DNA of 64,000 nt, from positions 291,820 through 355,819 of the forward strand of contig MTMB02000001.1 of NCBI GenBank assembly GCA_002011085.2, written 5' to 3'. Below are positions 20,474-30,386 of this stretch, piece by piece (within the stretch, counting starts at the first letter, position 1; the number at the start of each line of letters is the position of its first letter). Source of the stretch: Candidatus Geothermarchaeum rappei. GTDB taxonomy: Archaea > Thermoproteota > Nitrososphaeria > Geothermarchaeales > JDFR-13. A program made the position numbers and the translations under genes. Below the pieces are notes generated by a model that was not told where the DNA came from, ran no database searches, and was given only the letters and a program-made list of their open reading frames with translations.

Positions 20474-20965
20474 CTACTGCTGTAGCTCCTTCAATTTTTT
20501 AACGACTTCCTCAACGTGGCCTTTTACTCTTACGTTTCTCCATATATATGCTATCTTCCCATCTGGATCAATTAGGTACGTTGTCCTAATAACCCCATAA
20601 TACTCTCTTCCATATCTCTTTTTAAGCCCCCATGCGCCATATGCCTCCAATACCTTATGTTCTGGGTCACTTAGTAACGTGACCCTAAGGTTATGTTTAC
20701 TCATAAAATTGAAATGGCTCCTAACTGAATCTGGGCTGACGCCTAGGACAACACCATTATACTTCTCTATCTCCGGGAGCGACGCCGTGAAGTCAAGGGC
20801 TTCACGCGTACATCCACTCGTATTGTCCTTGGGATAAAAGTATAGAATAACCCATTTCCCCCTAAGATCACTGAGGCAAACCTGTTGATTCTCTTGATTA
20901 GGTAGACAGAAGTCAGGTGCCTCATCACCTATATTCAATTTATCGGGACTCATATTATCATCCAA
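20474..20965 (-). CDS. bcp: Peroxiredoxin, Bcp/PrxQ type
   Basis: GDEAPDFCLPNQ, VILYFYPKDNTSGCTREALDF, GVSPDSVRSH. Confidence 0.95.
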   Translation of the reverse strand: MDDNMSPDKLNIGDEAPDFCLPNQENQQVCLSDLRGKWVILYFYPKDNTSGCTREALDFTASLPEIEKYNGVVLGVSPDSVRSHFNFMSKHNLRVTLLSDPEHKVLEAYGAWGLKKRYGREYYGVIRTTYLIDPDGKIAYIWRNVRVKGHVEEVVKKLKELQQ

Positions 20966-21072
20966 AATATAATTATATAGAGTATATCTCCATATATGTA
21001 GCGCTGTCCTTATATCAAATGTATAAAATTAAAGTTTATCCCAGCCCATTATAATAGATAGATTGGATTAGG

Positions 21073-22884
21073 GTGATAACCTTGTATAAAAAAACCTTTT
21101 CCATTTTGTTCCTACTAATACTTGTGACTCCCCTTCTACCAATCCTTCAAATCAATGTCATACCATGGGTATCGGCACAGCCAACTGACGCGGTTCCATT
21201 CGACTCATATCATGTTCTCCCGGTTAACAATATCCTTTATCCTAGGCTGGCGATGCCGATATTCGGTGTATGGGGTGAGGAAAGAACCATATATCTAGCC
21301 CCCCAGTCTTCAGATGAATCTCTTGATGGATGGAGCGTTTCCATCTACAGCAAGGTCTCTGGAAACTCCTATACGTTGGAGGTTGTCAACGCGGAGTGGG
21401 TTACTGACAATAGGCCTGAAATGACTATTAACAGATACATAAAACTTGTGGTGAAGTTCCCCGATAATGTTGAAAAAGGGCTATATAACCTCATAGTGGA
21501 GAGAAACGGGGTATATACCGAGCCTAACAGTATCTATGTATTTGGAGAAGCCTACCCTGATAAGATCGTCGTGGGCCATATCTCAGATACACACTTAGGG
21601 CCCAGCGGTAAGCCAAAGTATATGAAGGAGGACAAATACTTCTGGAGAGCTGTCTCAACCCTCGAAGCCATAGGTGTAGACCTCATCGTTGTGACAGGAG
21701 ATTTTATAGATGGCTCTAGAGAAGAGTCCTTTCATCAGCAGGTATATGAATGGCTTTCTTCACTAAATATACCGATTATTCCATGTATGGGTAATACAGA
21801 TTACTCGGTTATAGAGGGAGGTAAGTATCACTGGGAAAAGTATCTTGCTCCCAATTCAGGAGCGACTAGGTTTAGCAACATCCTCATACTATCGATAAAC
21901 AGTAGGAATGGAGATATCCCAGATCCTACTGTCGCCTGGGTTGAGTCTATTCTAGAGGCGAATATTGATGCTGATATAAAGACATATGTATGGCATTATC
22001 CAGTTTTCAGCAAGGACTATAACTCTGAGAAGCTCATTAACAAGATAGCGGAGTGGGCTGAGAAATATGGGTTAAACCTGGTTTTAAACGGTCATTTCCA
22101 TACTGACGTGGTTAAGACGCCGCCTGAGACGCCAGCTACTGTAATAGTCACTACTTCAACCGCAACTTCAAAGCTCTATCGTGGATATAGGCTTGTATAC
22201 TTGGGTAGCGATGGAGGCATATCATATGATGATGCAAGCACAAATCTATTTGAAAAGTTCGTTGAATATGCCCAGATAAATGACTATTCCTCAGTCGGCC
22301 AGACAGCTGTCTATGGGGGAGCTGATGATAACTTCACACTCGTTGTTAAGCTAAAGGACCTAGGTAAAGAGGCTGTTGTAGAGGGCGGTGAAAAACTGGC
22401 TGAGTATGTGGCGGATGGGCGTAGGACTGTATTGGTCAAACCCTCTTCTCCATCAGGGATAATAAAGATCTATCAGGAGGAAGATACTACACCTCCTGAT
22501 ATAAAGGTGGCTATAGGAATAACTGTGAATGAAGTAACGTTAAAACCCATTGTAAAGGATTATGGCCTTGGTGTAGAGGATGTCGTTGTATACTATAGTC
22601 CAGACAACTCTTCTTGGACTGAGTTTACGCCTAAGGTTGAGGATGAGGTTAAGATGTTTGTAATGCCTACACCAGAGTACAAGATATTCTATTATAAGGT
22701 GGTTGCAGTTGACTATGCTGGTAATAAGGCGGTTCTCTATGGGTCTAAGGAGACTGGTATTGAGGTTCCTGAGGAAGGTGGAGAAGTAGGTGGTGAGTTG
22801 CCTCTTCCATTTTCATATATTGCTATAGCTGTAATCGCTGCAGTAGCTATAGTACTACTGGTTTTATGGAGGATGAGAAAATGA
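21073..22884 (+). CDS. Secreted, C-terminally membrane-anchored metallophosphoesterase with Ig-like domain
   Basis: Signal peptide; ISDTHLG, VTGDFIDG, GNTD, NGHFH; DTTPPDIKVAIG...YKVVAVDYAGN; C-terminal TM plus RMRK. Confidence 0.9.
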   Translation: MITLYKKTFSILFLLILVTPLLPILQINVIPWVSAQPTDAVPFDSYHVLPVNNILYPRLAMPIFGVWGEERTIYLAPQSSDESLDGWSVSIYSKVSGNSYTLEVVNAEWVTDNRPEMTINRYIKLVVKFPDNVEKGLYNLIVERNGVYTEPNSIYVFGEAYPDKIVVGHISDTHLGPSGKPKYMKEDKYFWRAVSTLEAIGVDLIVVTGDFIDGSREESFHQQVYEWLSSLNIPIIPCMGNTDYSVIEGGKYHWEKYLAPNSGATRFSNILILSINSRNGDIPDPTVAWVESILEANIDADIKTYVWHYPVFSKDYNSEKLINKIAEWAEKYGLNLVLNGHFHTDVVKTPPETPATVIVTTSTATSKLYRGYRLVYLGSDGGISYDDASTNLFEKFVEYAQINDYSSVGQTAVYGGADDNFTLVVKLKDLGKEAVVEGGEKLAEYVADGRRTVLVKPSSPSGIIKIYQEEDTTPPDIKVAIGITVNEVTLKPIVKDYGLGVEDVVVYYSPDNSSWTEFTPKVEDEVKMFVMPTPEYKIFYYKVVAVDYAGNKAVLYGSKETGIEVPEEGGEVGGELPLPFSYIAIAVIAAVAIVLLVLWRMRK

Positions 22885-24698
22885 GGAGACGTTTTTCTCT
22901 CCTCATCACTCTAATCCTTATTTCTATCGTATTCACTCCCTATATTAGCGTCGGAGCGGAGAACTCTCCGTCAACTATTGATCTCATTGATATAGACCGT
23001 CTGAAGCCGATGGAGACATATAGCGGCTTCCTATATCCACGGCTAGCTCTACCTGCATTTATAACTCCAGAGTCTAGTTTCAAGATAGTCCTCTACACCC
23101 CTATTACAGGAAACAATGTTGAGAAGGTGTATCTAGACTATGATGGTGTTAGATATGATTTAGAGATAGCTGGTGTAGAGTCACTGGGGGAGAGGACAGT
23201 CGTCTCTGTAGCTGTCGGCGATCTACCCGATGGCCTTTACGACTTGTATGTAGTTGCAGGTGGAAAGACCTATGCTGAATATAATTCCGTATCAGTGAAG
23301 TCTAACCGAGGCTATCCTCTTAAAATCCTATGGTATTCTGATACGCATTATGACGCTAGACGCTCTGGGATAAAACAGAGGGATAACTTCCTAAAGCTGA
23401 TTTGGAGGGCTAACTTCATAAACCCTGATTTTGTAATTGTCACTGGAGACGTTTTGAACACTGCCACGGAAGAAAACTATGTATCGTTTATAAAGGATAT
23501 TAATAGCCTGCTTAGAGTTCCCCTGATACTAGTACCTGGAAACCATGATCATCATTACAAGGAAGACCTCTTCACAAAGTATCTAGCACCCTCCAACATT
23601 AGTATAAATATAGGGCCTCTACACCTAATCCTAGTTGATACTGGGCCCAATGGAATGAATGGATGGATAACCAACGAACAGATTGAGTGGATACGGCAGG
23701 ACCTGGCTAAATACAGTGATATGGAAGTTAAGATGATGGCTAGTCACCATCCATTCTCAATGCTGGAGGACAGTGATATATCGAACCGCGCTGGATTAGA
23801 GGAGCTTCTACAGGACTCAGACGTCGACTTAATTATCCATGGGCATATGCATTACTCCATTGTGGAGGATGATAAAAAGCCTCTTAGGCTTACACTGCCA
23901 AATGCATATGAAGGAGGCCAGCCATACACCGCCTTCAGAATCCTAAAGATTGTGGGGCCACATGACATAGAATGGAAATATGGTGATAGTAAGGATCCAT
24001 ATCCCATGTTCGACCTAGAGGTGTATGAGTATCAGATACAAAACGGGTCGTACAACGGCTTCTATCTAAAGGTAGTTAATAATATGGCTGTCGAGGTTGA
24101 GGGAACCCTATTTGCTAAGATAAAGTCAGGTGGCAATATTTTGACGGAGGGAGTCCCAGTAGATGATCTGAATAAAATGGAGTTCCCAACCTTCGTCATC
24201 TACTCTACCGACGTCACTGTGAAGCCGGGTGAGGCAAAGGTGTTTAAGATATATGGAGAAGAGGATGATGAGCCTCCATCCCTGGTAGACGTTAGTATAT
24301 CATCCTCTAAGGGTAAGAGGATAACCGAGCTTATATACCTCACTCTTGAGGACGAGGTCTCTGGCATCGAGAGAGTCGAAGTCTCATACACCCTAGATAA
24401 CGAGACCTGGAGTGAAGCCACTGTATATAGGCTGACATACAACCTCTTCTACACTGAGGTTAAGCACGACCCAGATAGTGGATTTGCATTGAGGGTCACA
24501 GCCTATGATCCCGAAGGAAACAAATTTGCCAGCGGCCTCCTAAACTACAACCTTACAGTGCCGGGGGCGGGACCCGAACCCACAGGTGGTGGGCAGCAGG
24601 TGTCGATACCATATCCAGAGACAGCTATCATCGTTATCGCAGCCGCTTTAGCCATCATCGTCTACATAGTATATAGGAGGAAACTAGCGACTAAATAA
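22866..24698 (+). CDS. Secreted, C-terminally membrane-anchored metallophosphoesterase (paralogue); true start probably ATG at 22881, overlapping the upstream stop
   Basis: SDTHYD, VTGDVLN, PGNHDHHY, SHHPFSM, HGHMHYS; Ig-like DDEPPSLV...LRVTAYDPEGN; C-terminal TM plus RRKLATK. Confidence 0.9.
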   Translation: MEDEKMRRRFSLLITLILISIVFTPYISVGAENSPSTIDLIDIDRLKPMETYSGFLYPRLALPAFITPESSFKIVLYTPITGNNVEKVYLDYDGVRYDLEIAGVESLGERTVVSVAVGDLPDGLYDLYVVAGGKTYAEYNSVSVKSNRGYPLKILWYSDTHYDARRSGIKQRDNFLKLIWRANFINPDFVIVTGDVLNTATEENYVSFIKDINSLLRVPLILVPGNHDHHYKEDLFTKYLAPSNISINIGPLHLILVDTGPNGMNGWITNEQIEWIRQDLAKYSDMEVKMMASHHPFSMLEDSDISNRAGLEELLQDSDVDLIIHGHMHYSIVEDDKKPLRLTLPNAYEGGQPYTAFRILKIVGPHDIEWKYGDSKDPYPMFDLEVYEYQIQNGSYNGFYLKVVNNMAVEVEGTLFAKIKSGGNILTEGVPVDDLNKMEFPTFVIYSTDVTVKPGEAKVFKIYGEEDDEPPSLVDVSISSSKGKRITELIYLTLEDEVSGIERVEVSYTLDNETWSEATVYRLTYNLFYTEVKHDPDSGFALRVTAYDPEGNKFASGLLNYNLTVPGAGPEPTGGGQQVSIPYPETAIIVIAAALAIIVYIVYRRKLATK

Positions 24699-24786
24699 CC
24701 TATTTTTTCCATATTTTTGTAAGCAATCTTAATATATTTTGATTTAAAATCTTATGTGTAAATTACTATAATATGTGGTGTAAACT

Positions 24787-25824
24787 ATGAAGCGTTTGAT
24801 TTATGCGTTACTACTAGTTCTGCTAGTGAGTCCCTTGTTCGCTGCTGCTTTCCCCGCCCAGGCTCAGAGCAAGAAGGTCGGTATTGATTTGACTCCTGGG
24901 AGGGTCAAGGACATTGATAACAAATGGTCTCAGAAGTTGCTTAAGTCTTTGGAGGGTAACTTGACTCAGGCTGGTTATGAGGTTGTTGAGCTGACCTCGA
25001 TTACACCTGAGACCCTAGCCGACTTAGACGCCCTCGTTATTGGTAAGATGTATAATGAGGAGAGCGGCTTCTCCCAGGCTGAGGTTCAGGCTATTGCCGA
25101 GTGGTTTAAGCAGGGCGGTAAGTTCCTATGGGTTGGTGCGGACAGCGACTATACAGAGCCATATCTAAATCCTGAGGACACTTCATTCAAGGCCAAGGAG
25201 CCAAACAAGATTCTAGAGGCAATCGGCTCCAGCCTAAGGATTGACTATATGTCTGTCGAGGATCCTGAGAACAACGCGGGAGCATCCTACAGGGTCGTTG
25301 CCAACAGGTCTGTAGGTGGTATAAATAGCGAGGGTAAGGCAGCTGCATTGACAGCGGGTGTCGACAGGCTACTATTCCACGGTCCAGCTGGAGTAGTTGG
25401 ATATAAGGACGGTGCCTTCGTACCTCCTGAGGAGGTCTTTAGCAACGACGTTTTCTGGGTTGCAAGGACTGGTGAGAAGGGTACCGTGGTTAGCCACGAC
25501 GCGGTGGAGCCACAGGCATATGACGTTGGTTACACAGGCAGGCTTTATCTAGCTGTCGCTGAGGAGATACAGGTAGGTGGAGATCTATTCACAGTAAAGT
25601 ATAGTAAGGTCATTGTAACAGCAGAGTCCCTAATCGGTGACAGAAACATATTTAACAGCGAGTACCACGGCATTACATTCCAGGGACCAAAGTTCACTAT
25701 GAACGTATTTGCATGGGGACTGACTGAGAGGACAGAGTCCAACATGACCGGCTATGTAATAGTCGGCGTCGTTATAATGGTTGTCATAGCGGCTGTAGCA
25801 CTATTCATAACCAAGAAGAAGTAG
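24787..25824 (+). CDS. Secreted, membrane-anchored GATase-like (DUF4350/ThuA-like) protein
   Basis: Signal peptide (LLVLLVSPLFAAAFPAQAQ), GIDLTPGRV...LADLDALVIGKMYNEE...AIAEWFKQGGKFLWVGADSDY, C-terminal TM plus FITKKK. Confidence 0.7.
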   Translation: MKRLIYALLLVLLVSPLFAAAFPAQAQSKKVGIDLTPGRVKDIDNKWSQKLLKSLEGNLTQAGYEVVELTSITPETLADLDALVIGKMYNEESGFSQAEVQAIAEWFKQGGKFLWVGADSDYTEPYLNPEDTSFKAKEPNKILEAIGSSLRIDYMSVEDPENNAGASYRVVANRSVGGINSEGKAAALTAGVDRLLFHGPAGVVGYKDGAFVPPEEVFSNDVFWVARTGEKGTVVSHDAVEPQAYDVGYTGRLYLAVAEEIQVGGDLFTVKYSKVIVTAESLIGDRNIFNSEYHGITFQGPKFTMNVFAWGLTERTESNMTGYVIVGVVIMVVIAAVALFITKKK

Positions 25825-25942
25825 GTCTTCTTTACCATCTCTTTTTTCTTATTTTAACCTACCTACATTTTTTATTTTAATATCCTAATTTATTTAATGG
25901 TTAATAGGCTATCTATCTTTAGTAGTATTTAGGTGATACACT

Positions 25943-27352
25943 GTGTCCAGGGGCTTAACCAAGATCCAGGCCATAGCTATTCTCGCTATTATTATAGTCG
26001 CTGGTATAGGTGGATACCTCCTGTTTTCATCTGGTGGCGGCGGCGAGGTTAGTGAACAGCCTGAGGGAGTTGTTCTAAAGATCATCACTAGACATAGCTC
26101 TACAATCTGGAGCCTCACCAAAGAAAAGTTCCTTCAGACTGACCTAGCTAAGGAATATAATATAGTCGACCTAAAATTCCTGGGTCCCAACCCAGTTCTA
26201 TGGCGCCAGACTATTGAGAGTACGGGTGACATTGATGTTGCATGGGGCGGTGGACCGACCTTGTTCGATGAGTTGATGAAGGCTGGGTTATTGGCCCCGA
26301 TAACCGATGAGGAGACTCTTAATGTGGTGGCTGAGATACCGGATGAGTTCGGTGGAGCCCCGTTAAAGAGGTTTTCTAATGGGGAGATTGTGTGGGTTGC
26401 AAGCGCAATATCATCATTCGGATTTATAGTTAATGAGCCTGTGCTGGAGGAGTGGGGTCTTCCGTATCCAGAGCTGTGGGAGGACCTGGCATCCCCAGAG
26501 TTTGGACAGCTATTACCCAAGCCTACAGTAGCGTATTCAAGGCCTACCCAGTCGACTTCCCACACTAGGATATATGAGATCATCCTACAGAAATTCGGTT
26601 GGGAAAGAGGATGGGCTATCTTGGCTAGGATAGCTGCAAACGGCCGTCCATACTCAGGTAGTGTAGAGGCGTTGAGCGCTGTTGAGAGCGGTGAGGTCGC
26701 GGTCTCCATCGGCATAGACTTCTATGGATATAGTGCTGAGGTCCAGTTCCCAGGGAACAAGTATGTATTACCGTTTAACGAGTCTATTGTAAACGGCGAC
26801 CCGATAGCTCTTCTAAAGACCTCTAAACATCCCGATGCTGCACTGGCCTTTATACGCTGGGTCCTCTCAGTCGATGGCCAGAAGATATGGCTTGATAAGA
26901 GGGTAAATAGGATGCCTGTTAGGGAAGACGTCTTCAATACTCCTGAAGGTAAGGAGAGGCCTGATCTATATAATAACTATATGGCCACGAAGAACAACAT
27001 AGGTATACCCTTCGACGATAACCTGGCGCTTAGCTACGAGTACTCCATGAGATACTATTTCGACGCTGTCTTTGCTGATGTACATGAGGATCTGGTGAAG
27101 GCATGGTCACTAATAGTAAGTAAGTATCTCAAGGGTGAGCTTACAAAAGAAGAGTTTGAGTACTGGGCGTATGAACTGGGTAAGCCGTTAACATGGGAAG
27201 AGAACGGTAAGAAGGTTACTTTCACGATGGAGTTTGCACAGCAGATCAATGATGGCCTTAGGTCTGGCGATCTCGTCTCTAAGTATCAGAGGATATGGAG
27301 AGACGCAGCGGTCGCTAGGTACAACTGGATTGTTCAGCAGCTTGGAGGTTAA
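25943..27352 (+). CDS. ABC transporter substrate-binding protein (Fe3+/phosphonate/thiamine-type family), N-terminal membrane anchor
   Basis: N-terminal TM, then LKIITRHSS...DIDVAWGGGPTLFDELMKAGLLAPI...PDAALAFIRWVLSVDGQKI; followed by permease and ATPase genes. Confidence 0.88.
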   Translation: MSRGLTKIQAIAILAIIIVAGIGGYLLFSSGGGGEVSEQPEGVVLKIITRHSSTIWSLTKEKFLQTDLAKEYNIVDLKFLGPNPVLWRQTIESTGDIDVAWGGGPTLFDELMKAGLLAPITDEETLNVVAEIPDEFGGAPLKRFSNGEIVWVASAISSFGFIVNEPVLEEWGLPYPELWEDLASPEFGQLLPKPTVAYSRPTQSTSHTRIYEIILQKFGWERGWAILARIAANGRPYSGSVEALSAVESGEVAVSIGIDFYGYSAEVQFPGNKYVLPFNESIVNGDPIALLKTSKHPDAALAFIRWVLSVDGQKIWLDKRVNRMPVREDVFNTPEGKERPDLYNNYMATKNNIGIPFDDNLALSYEYSMRYYFDAVFADVHEDLVKAWSLIVSKYLKGELTKEEFEYWAYELGKPLTWEENGKKVTFTMEFAQQINDGLRSGDLVSKYQRIWRDAAVARYNWIVQQLGG

Positions 27353-27358
27353 GGGAGG

Positions 27359-29251
27359 TTGAGCCTCCTCCCATCCCCCTTTTCTTTTAAGGATATTAGG
27401 AGATGGATAAATGAGATAAGGTGGACTATAGACCCGTTCATAGCCTCCCAGCTACTTATCGTTGTCAGCGTATTTCTAGCGTTTTTAATAGCACCGCTCA
27501 TTAGAATAGTCTATAATGCTTTTATCTACCAGGGAACTCTATCACTCGCATGGTTCTACAGCATATTCTCAGATCCATTCTACATATCCCCACGTATAAG
27601 CCTCACAAACGAGTTTCCATATATTGCTATAGAGGGAATTAAAGGTTCCTTATACAAAGTTATTACTAGACAGACAGATTCAGGTATAGAGACCATAATC
27701 CTACTAACTGGATATGACATGGGTGTAATACCAAATACAATTCTAGTGGCTATATCAACAACTGTATTAAGCACGATAATAGGCTTCGTATTCGCCTTTA
27801 TATTCGCTAGATATAAGTTTCCAGGGGCGGAGCCCCTGAGGATTCTCCTCCTCGCCCCTCTATTATCAACACCCTTCGTAGGGGCAATTGGTTTGAAGAA
27901 GATGCTTACGAGCACAGGGGTCATAAACACCTTATTCTATGATATTCTCCGGATACTACCCTTTAAGATCGAGCCAAGTGGCTTGATGGCCGTTATAATA
28001 GTTCAGACACTTATCTTCTATCCAATTGTATTCCTGAATGCATATACATCCATAATAAATATCGACCCTACCATGGAGGAGCAGGCGGAGAACATGGGCG
28101 CCAGCGGGTTCTACCTATTTCGGACGGTCACGCTTCCACTAAGTCTTCCTGGCGTGGAGGCTGGCGCCCTTCTAGTATTTATATTGAGTCTGGAGGATCT
28201 AGGTACCCCGATCGTATTTAGGGGGACTAACGCCGAGAAGGTCTTGACCTACCAGATATTCTATAGGTTATTTACGCCAACTGGATATGTAACTGGAGAG
28301 GCCACTGCCCTGGCCATGATACTCCTCACCCTGACTATAGTAATATTCCTAGTTGTCAGGAAGTATGTGAGTCTAAGGAGATACGCCATGCTGACTAAAG
28401 GAGGTATATGGAGACCTAGGGTGAGGAAGCTCTCCCTGAAGGTTACAATACTAGTCTATATAGCCGCCTTCTTCACGCTGTTTATGGCTCTACAGCCGCA
28501 TATTGGGGTGCTCCTCTTGGCATTCGCTGGAGAATGGGGCCCAACACTATTACCTGGCTACTTTACCCTCGACAACTTTCTAGTCTTATTCAGCGATCCA
28601 GATGTGTTCCGCTCTATTATGAATAGCCTGATATACTCTTCTGTCGCTACACTCCTCATAATATTGCTGGGTGTAAGCGCTGCATACATTGTTTCTAGGA
28701 TTGAGATAAAGGGTATCGAGATGCTTGATGCATTGGTTACGCTTCCAATAGCAATCCCAGGTATAGTAATTGCAACTGGTTACTTCCTTATATTCCTAAA
28801 GACCCCCCTTGATCCAATAGTCAACGGTGCATATCTCCTTATCATAAGTTATACAATTAGGAAGTTCCCGTTTACAGTTAGAGCAGTATTCTCAGGGTTT
28901 GAGCAGGTGGATAAGGCCCTTGAGGAATCCGCTATAAATCTGGGGGCTAGCCGTGCAAGGGCGTTCTTCACGATATCCCTGCCACTTGTTTTCTTAAATG
29001 TATTGGCCGGTGGTATGCTCAGCTTCATATACTCGATGTCGGAGGTTAGTACAGGTATAGTAATTGGTGACGCAAATCCATATACTGCTCCCATGACTTG
29101 GAAGATGTATGATATCCTGTTTAAGGGCCTTACAGGCGGTTTGTTTGTACCCGCGGCTATGGGTGTTATATTAATGGGGTTACAGTTTATAATGATTGTG
29201 GGTGCTAACTTACTATTGAGGAAGAGGGCTACCGCATTAATAGGTGTATAG
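27359..29251 (+). CDS. ABC transporter permease, two fused MetI-type domains
   Basis: Two BPD-transporter EAA-type loops: EEQAENMGASGFYLFRTVTLPLSLPG and EESAINLGASRARAFFTISLPLVF. Confidence 0.93.
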   Translation: MSLLPSPFSFKDIRRWINEIRWTIDPFIASQLLIVVSVFLAFLIAPLIRIVYNAFIYQGTLSLAWFYSIFSDPFYISPRISLTNEFPYIAIEGIKGSLYKVITRQTDSGIETIILLTGYDMGVIPNTILVAISTTVLSTIIGFVFAFIFARYKFPGAEPLRILLLAPLLSTPFVGAIGLKKMLTSTGVINTLFYDILRILPFKIEPSGLMAVIIVQTLIFYPIVFLNAYTSIINIDPTMEEQAENMGASGFYLFRTVTLPLSLPGVEAGALLVFILSLEDLGTPIVFRGTNAEKVLTYQIFYRLFTPTGYVTGEATALAMILLTLTIVIFLVVRKYVSLRRYAMLTKGGIWRPRVRKLSLKVTILVYIAAFFTLFMALQPHIGVLLLAFAGEWGPTLLPGYFTLDNFLVLFSDPDVFRSIMNSLIYSSVATLLIILLGVSAAYIVSRIEIKGIEMLDALVTLPIAIPGIVIATGYFLIFLKTPLDPIVNGAYLLIISYTIRKFPFTVRAVFSGFEQVDKALEESAINLGASRARAFFTISLPLVFLNVLAGGMLSFIYSMSEVSTGIVIGDANPYTAPMTWKMYDILFKGLTGGLFVPAAMGVILMGLQFIMIVGANLLLRKRATALIGV

Positions 29252-30326
29252 TAAGATGGTTAGGATTAAAACAGTTAACATAGTAAAGAGATTCGGCAAC
29301 TTTGTTGCATTAAGAGGAGTTTCCCTTGAGATTAAGGATGGCGAGTTCTTCACTATACTGGGGCCGAGTGGATGTGGTAAAACCACATTCCTAAGGAGTA
29401 TTGCTGGTTTTGAGAGGGTGGATGAAGGGAAGATATTCTTTGATGATGAGGATGTAACATATCTTCCTCCACATAAGAGGAACACCGGCATGGTGTTCCA
29501 GAACTATGCCTTATGGCCCCATATGACTGTATATGACAACATTGCATATGGCCTGAAGGTTAGGAAGGTTCCTAAGGAGGAGATTGATAAGAGGGTCAAG
29601 GAAGTCCTTAAGATGGTTCATCTAGAGGGTATGGAGAAGAGGACTCCTCATCAATTAAGTGGTGGCCAGCAGCAGCGTGTCGCTCTTGCACGTGCATTGG
29701 TTATAAACCCGCGTGTCCTACTATTAGACGAGCCGCTTAGTAACCTCGATGCCAAACTGAGGCTGGAGATGAGGGCAGAGCTTAAGCGTCTTCAGAAGCA
29801 GCTGGGTATAACAACCATATACGTCACCCATGATCAGGAGGAGGCTATGAGTATAAGTGACAGGCTTGCTGTAATGGACATAGGTGTGGTTAAGCAGGTG
29901 GGGACGCCGGAGGATATTTATAATAGGCCAAGTGACGCGTTTGTAGCTAATTTCATTGGTCAAGGCACTTTCATAAAGGGTAACGTCCTGGAGATACATG
30001 ATGATAAGATGCTTATCGAGCTTGAAAGTGGACTAGGTAAGGTGTATGCCGTCCCAAGTGACCCGACCAACGCGCCTAAGGAGGGGGAGACTGTCTTAGT
30101 GACTATAAGGCCTGAGAACTTTGAGTTGGGTAGCCGTAAAGATATGAATAATTTTGAGATAGATGTGTATCACGTGTCATTCCTAGGTTCTAAGAAGAGG
30201 GTGCAGGCGGAGGCGAATGGCATAAAGTTCTTGGTGGATGTTGATCCGGATGCGGTGGTTTCCGCAGGCAGCAGGGTAAAGGTGTGGGTTGACCCGAGGT
30301 ATACCCTGGCAATAAGGATATCATGA
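29244..30326 (+). CDS. ABC transporter ATP-binding protein, PotA/FbpC type; start probably ATG at 29256
   Basis: GPSGCGKTTFLRSIAGFE, HQLSGGQQQRVALARALVINPRVLLLDEPLSNLDAKLR, C-terminal TOBE-like domain. Confidence 0.96.
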   Translation: MYSKMVRIKTVNIVKRFGNFVALRGVSLEIKDGEFFTILGPSGCGKTTFLRSIAGFERVDEGKIFFDDEDVTYLPPHKRNTGMVFQNYALWPHMTVYDNIAYGLKVRKVPKEEIDKRVKEVLKMVHLEGMEKRTPHQLSGGQQQRVALARALVINPRVLLLDEPLSNLDAKLRLEMRAELKRLQKQLGITTIYVTHDQEEAMSISDRLAVMDIGVVKQVGTPEDIYNRPSDAFVANFIGQGTFIKGNVLEIHDDKMLIELESGLGKVYAVPSDPTNAPKEGETVLVTIRPENFELGSRKDMNNFEIDVYHVSFLGSKKRVQAEANGIKFLVDVDPDAVVSAGSRVKVWVDPRYTLAIRIS

Positions 30327-30386
30327 CAAAGTGTTTATTCTGTGATTTAATAGAGAGCTATACTATGATTAAATTATGATGTTGAA

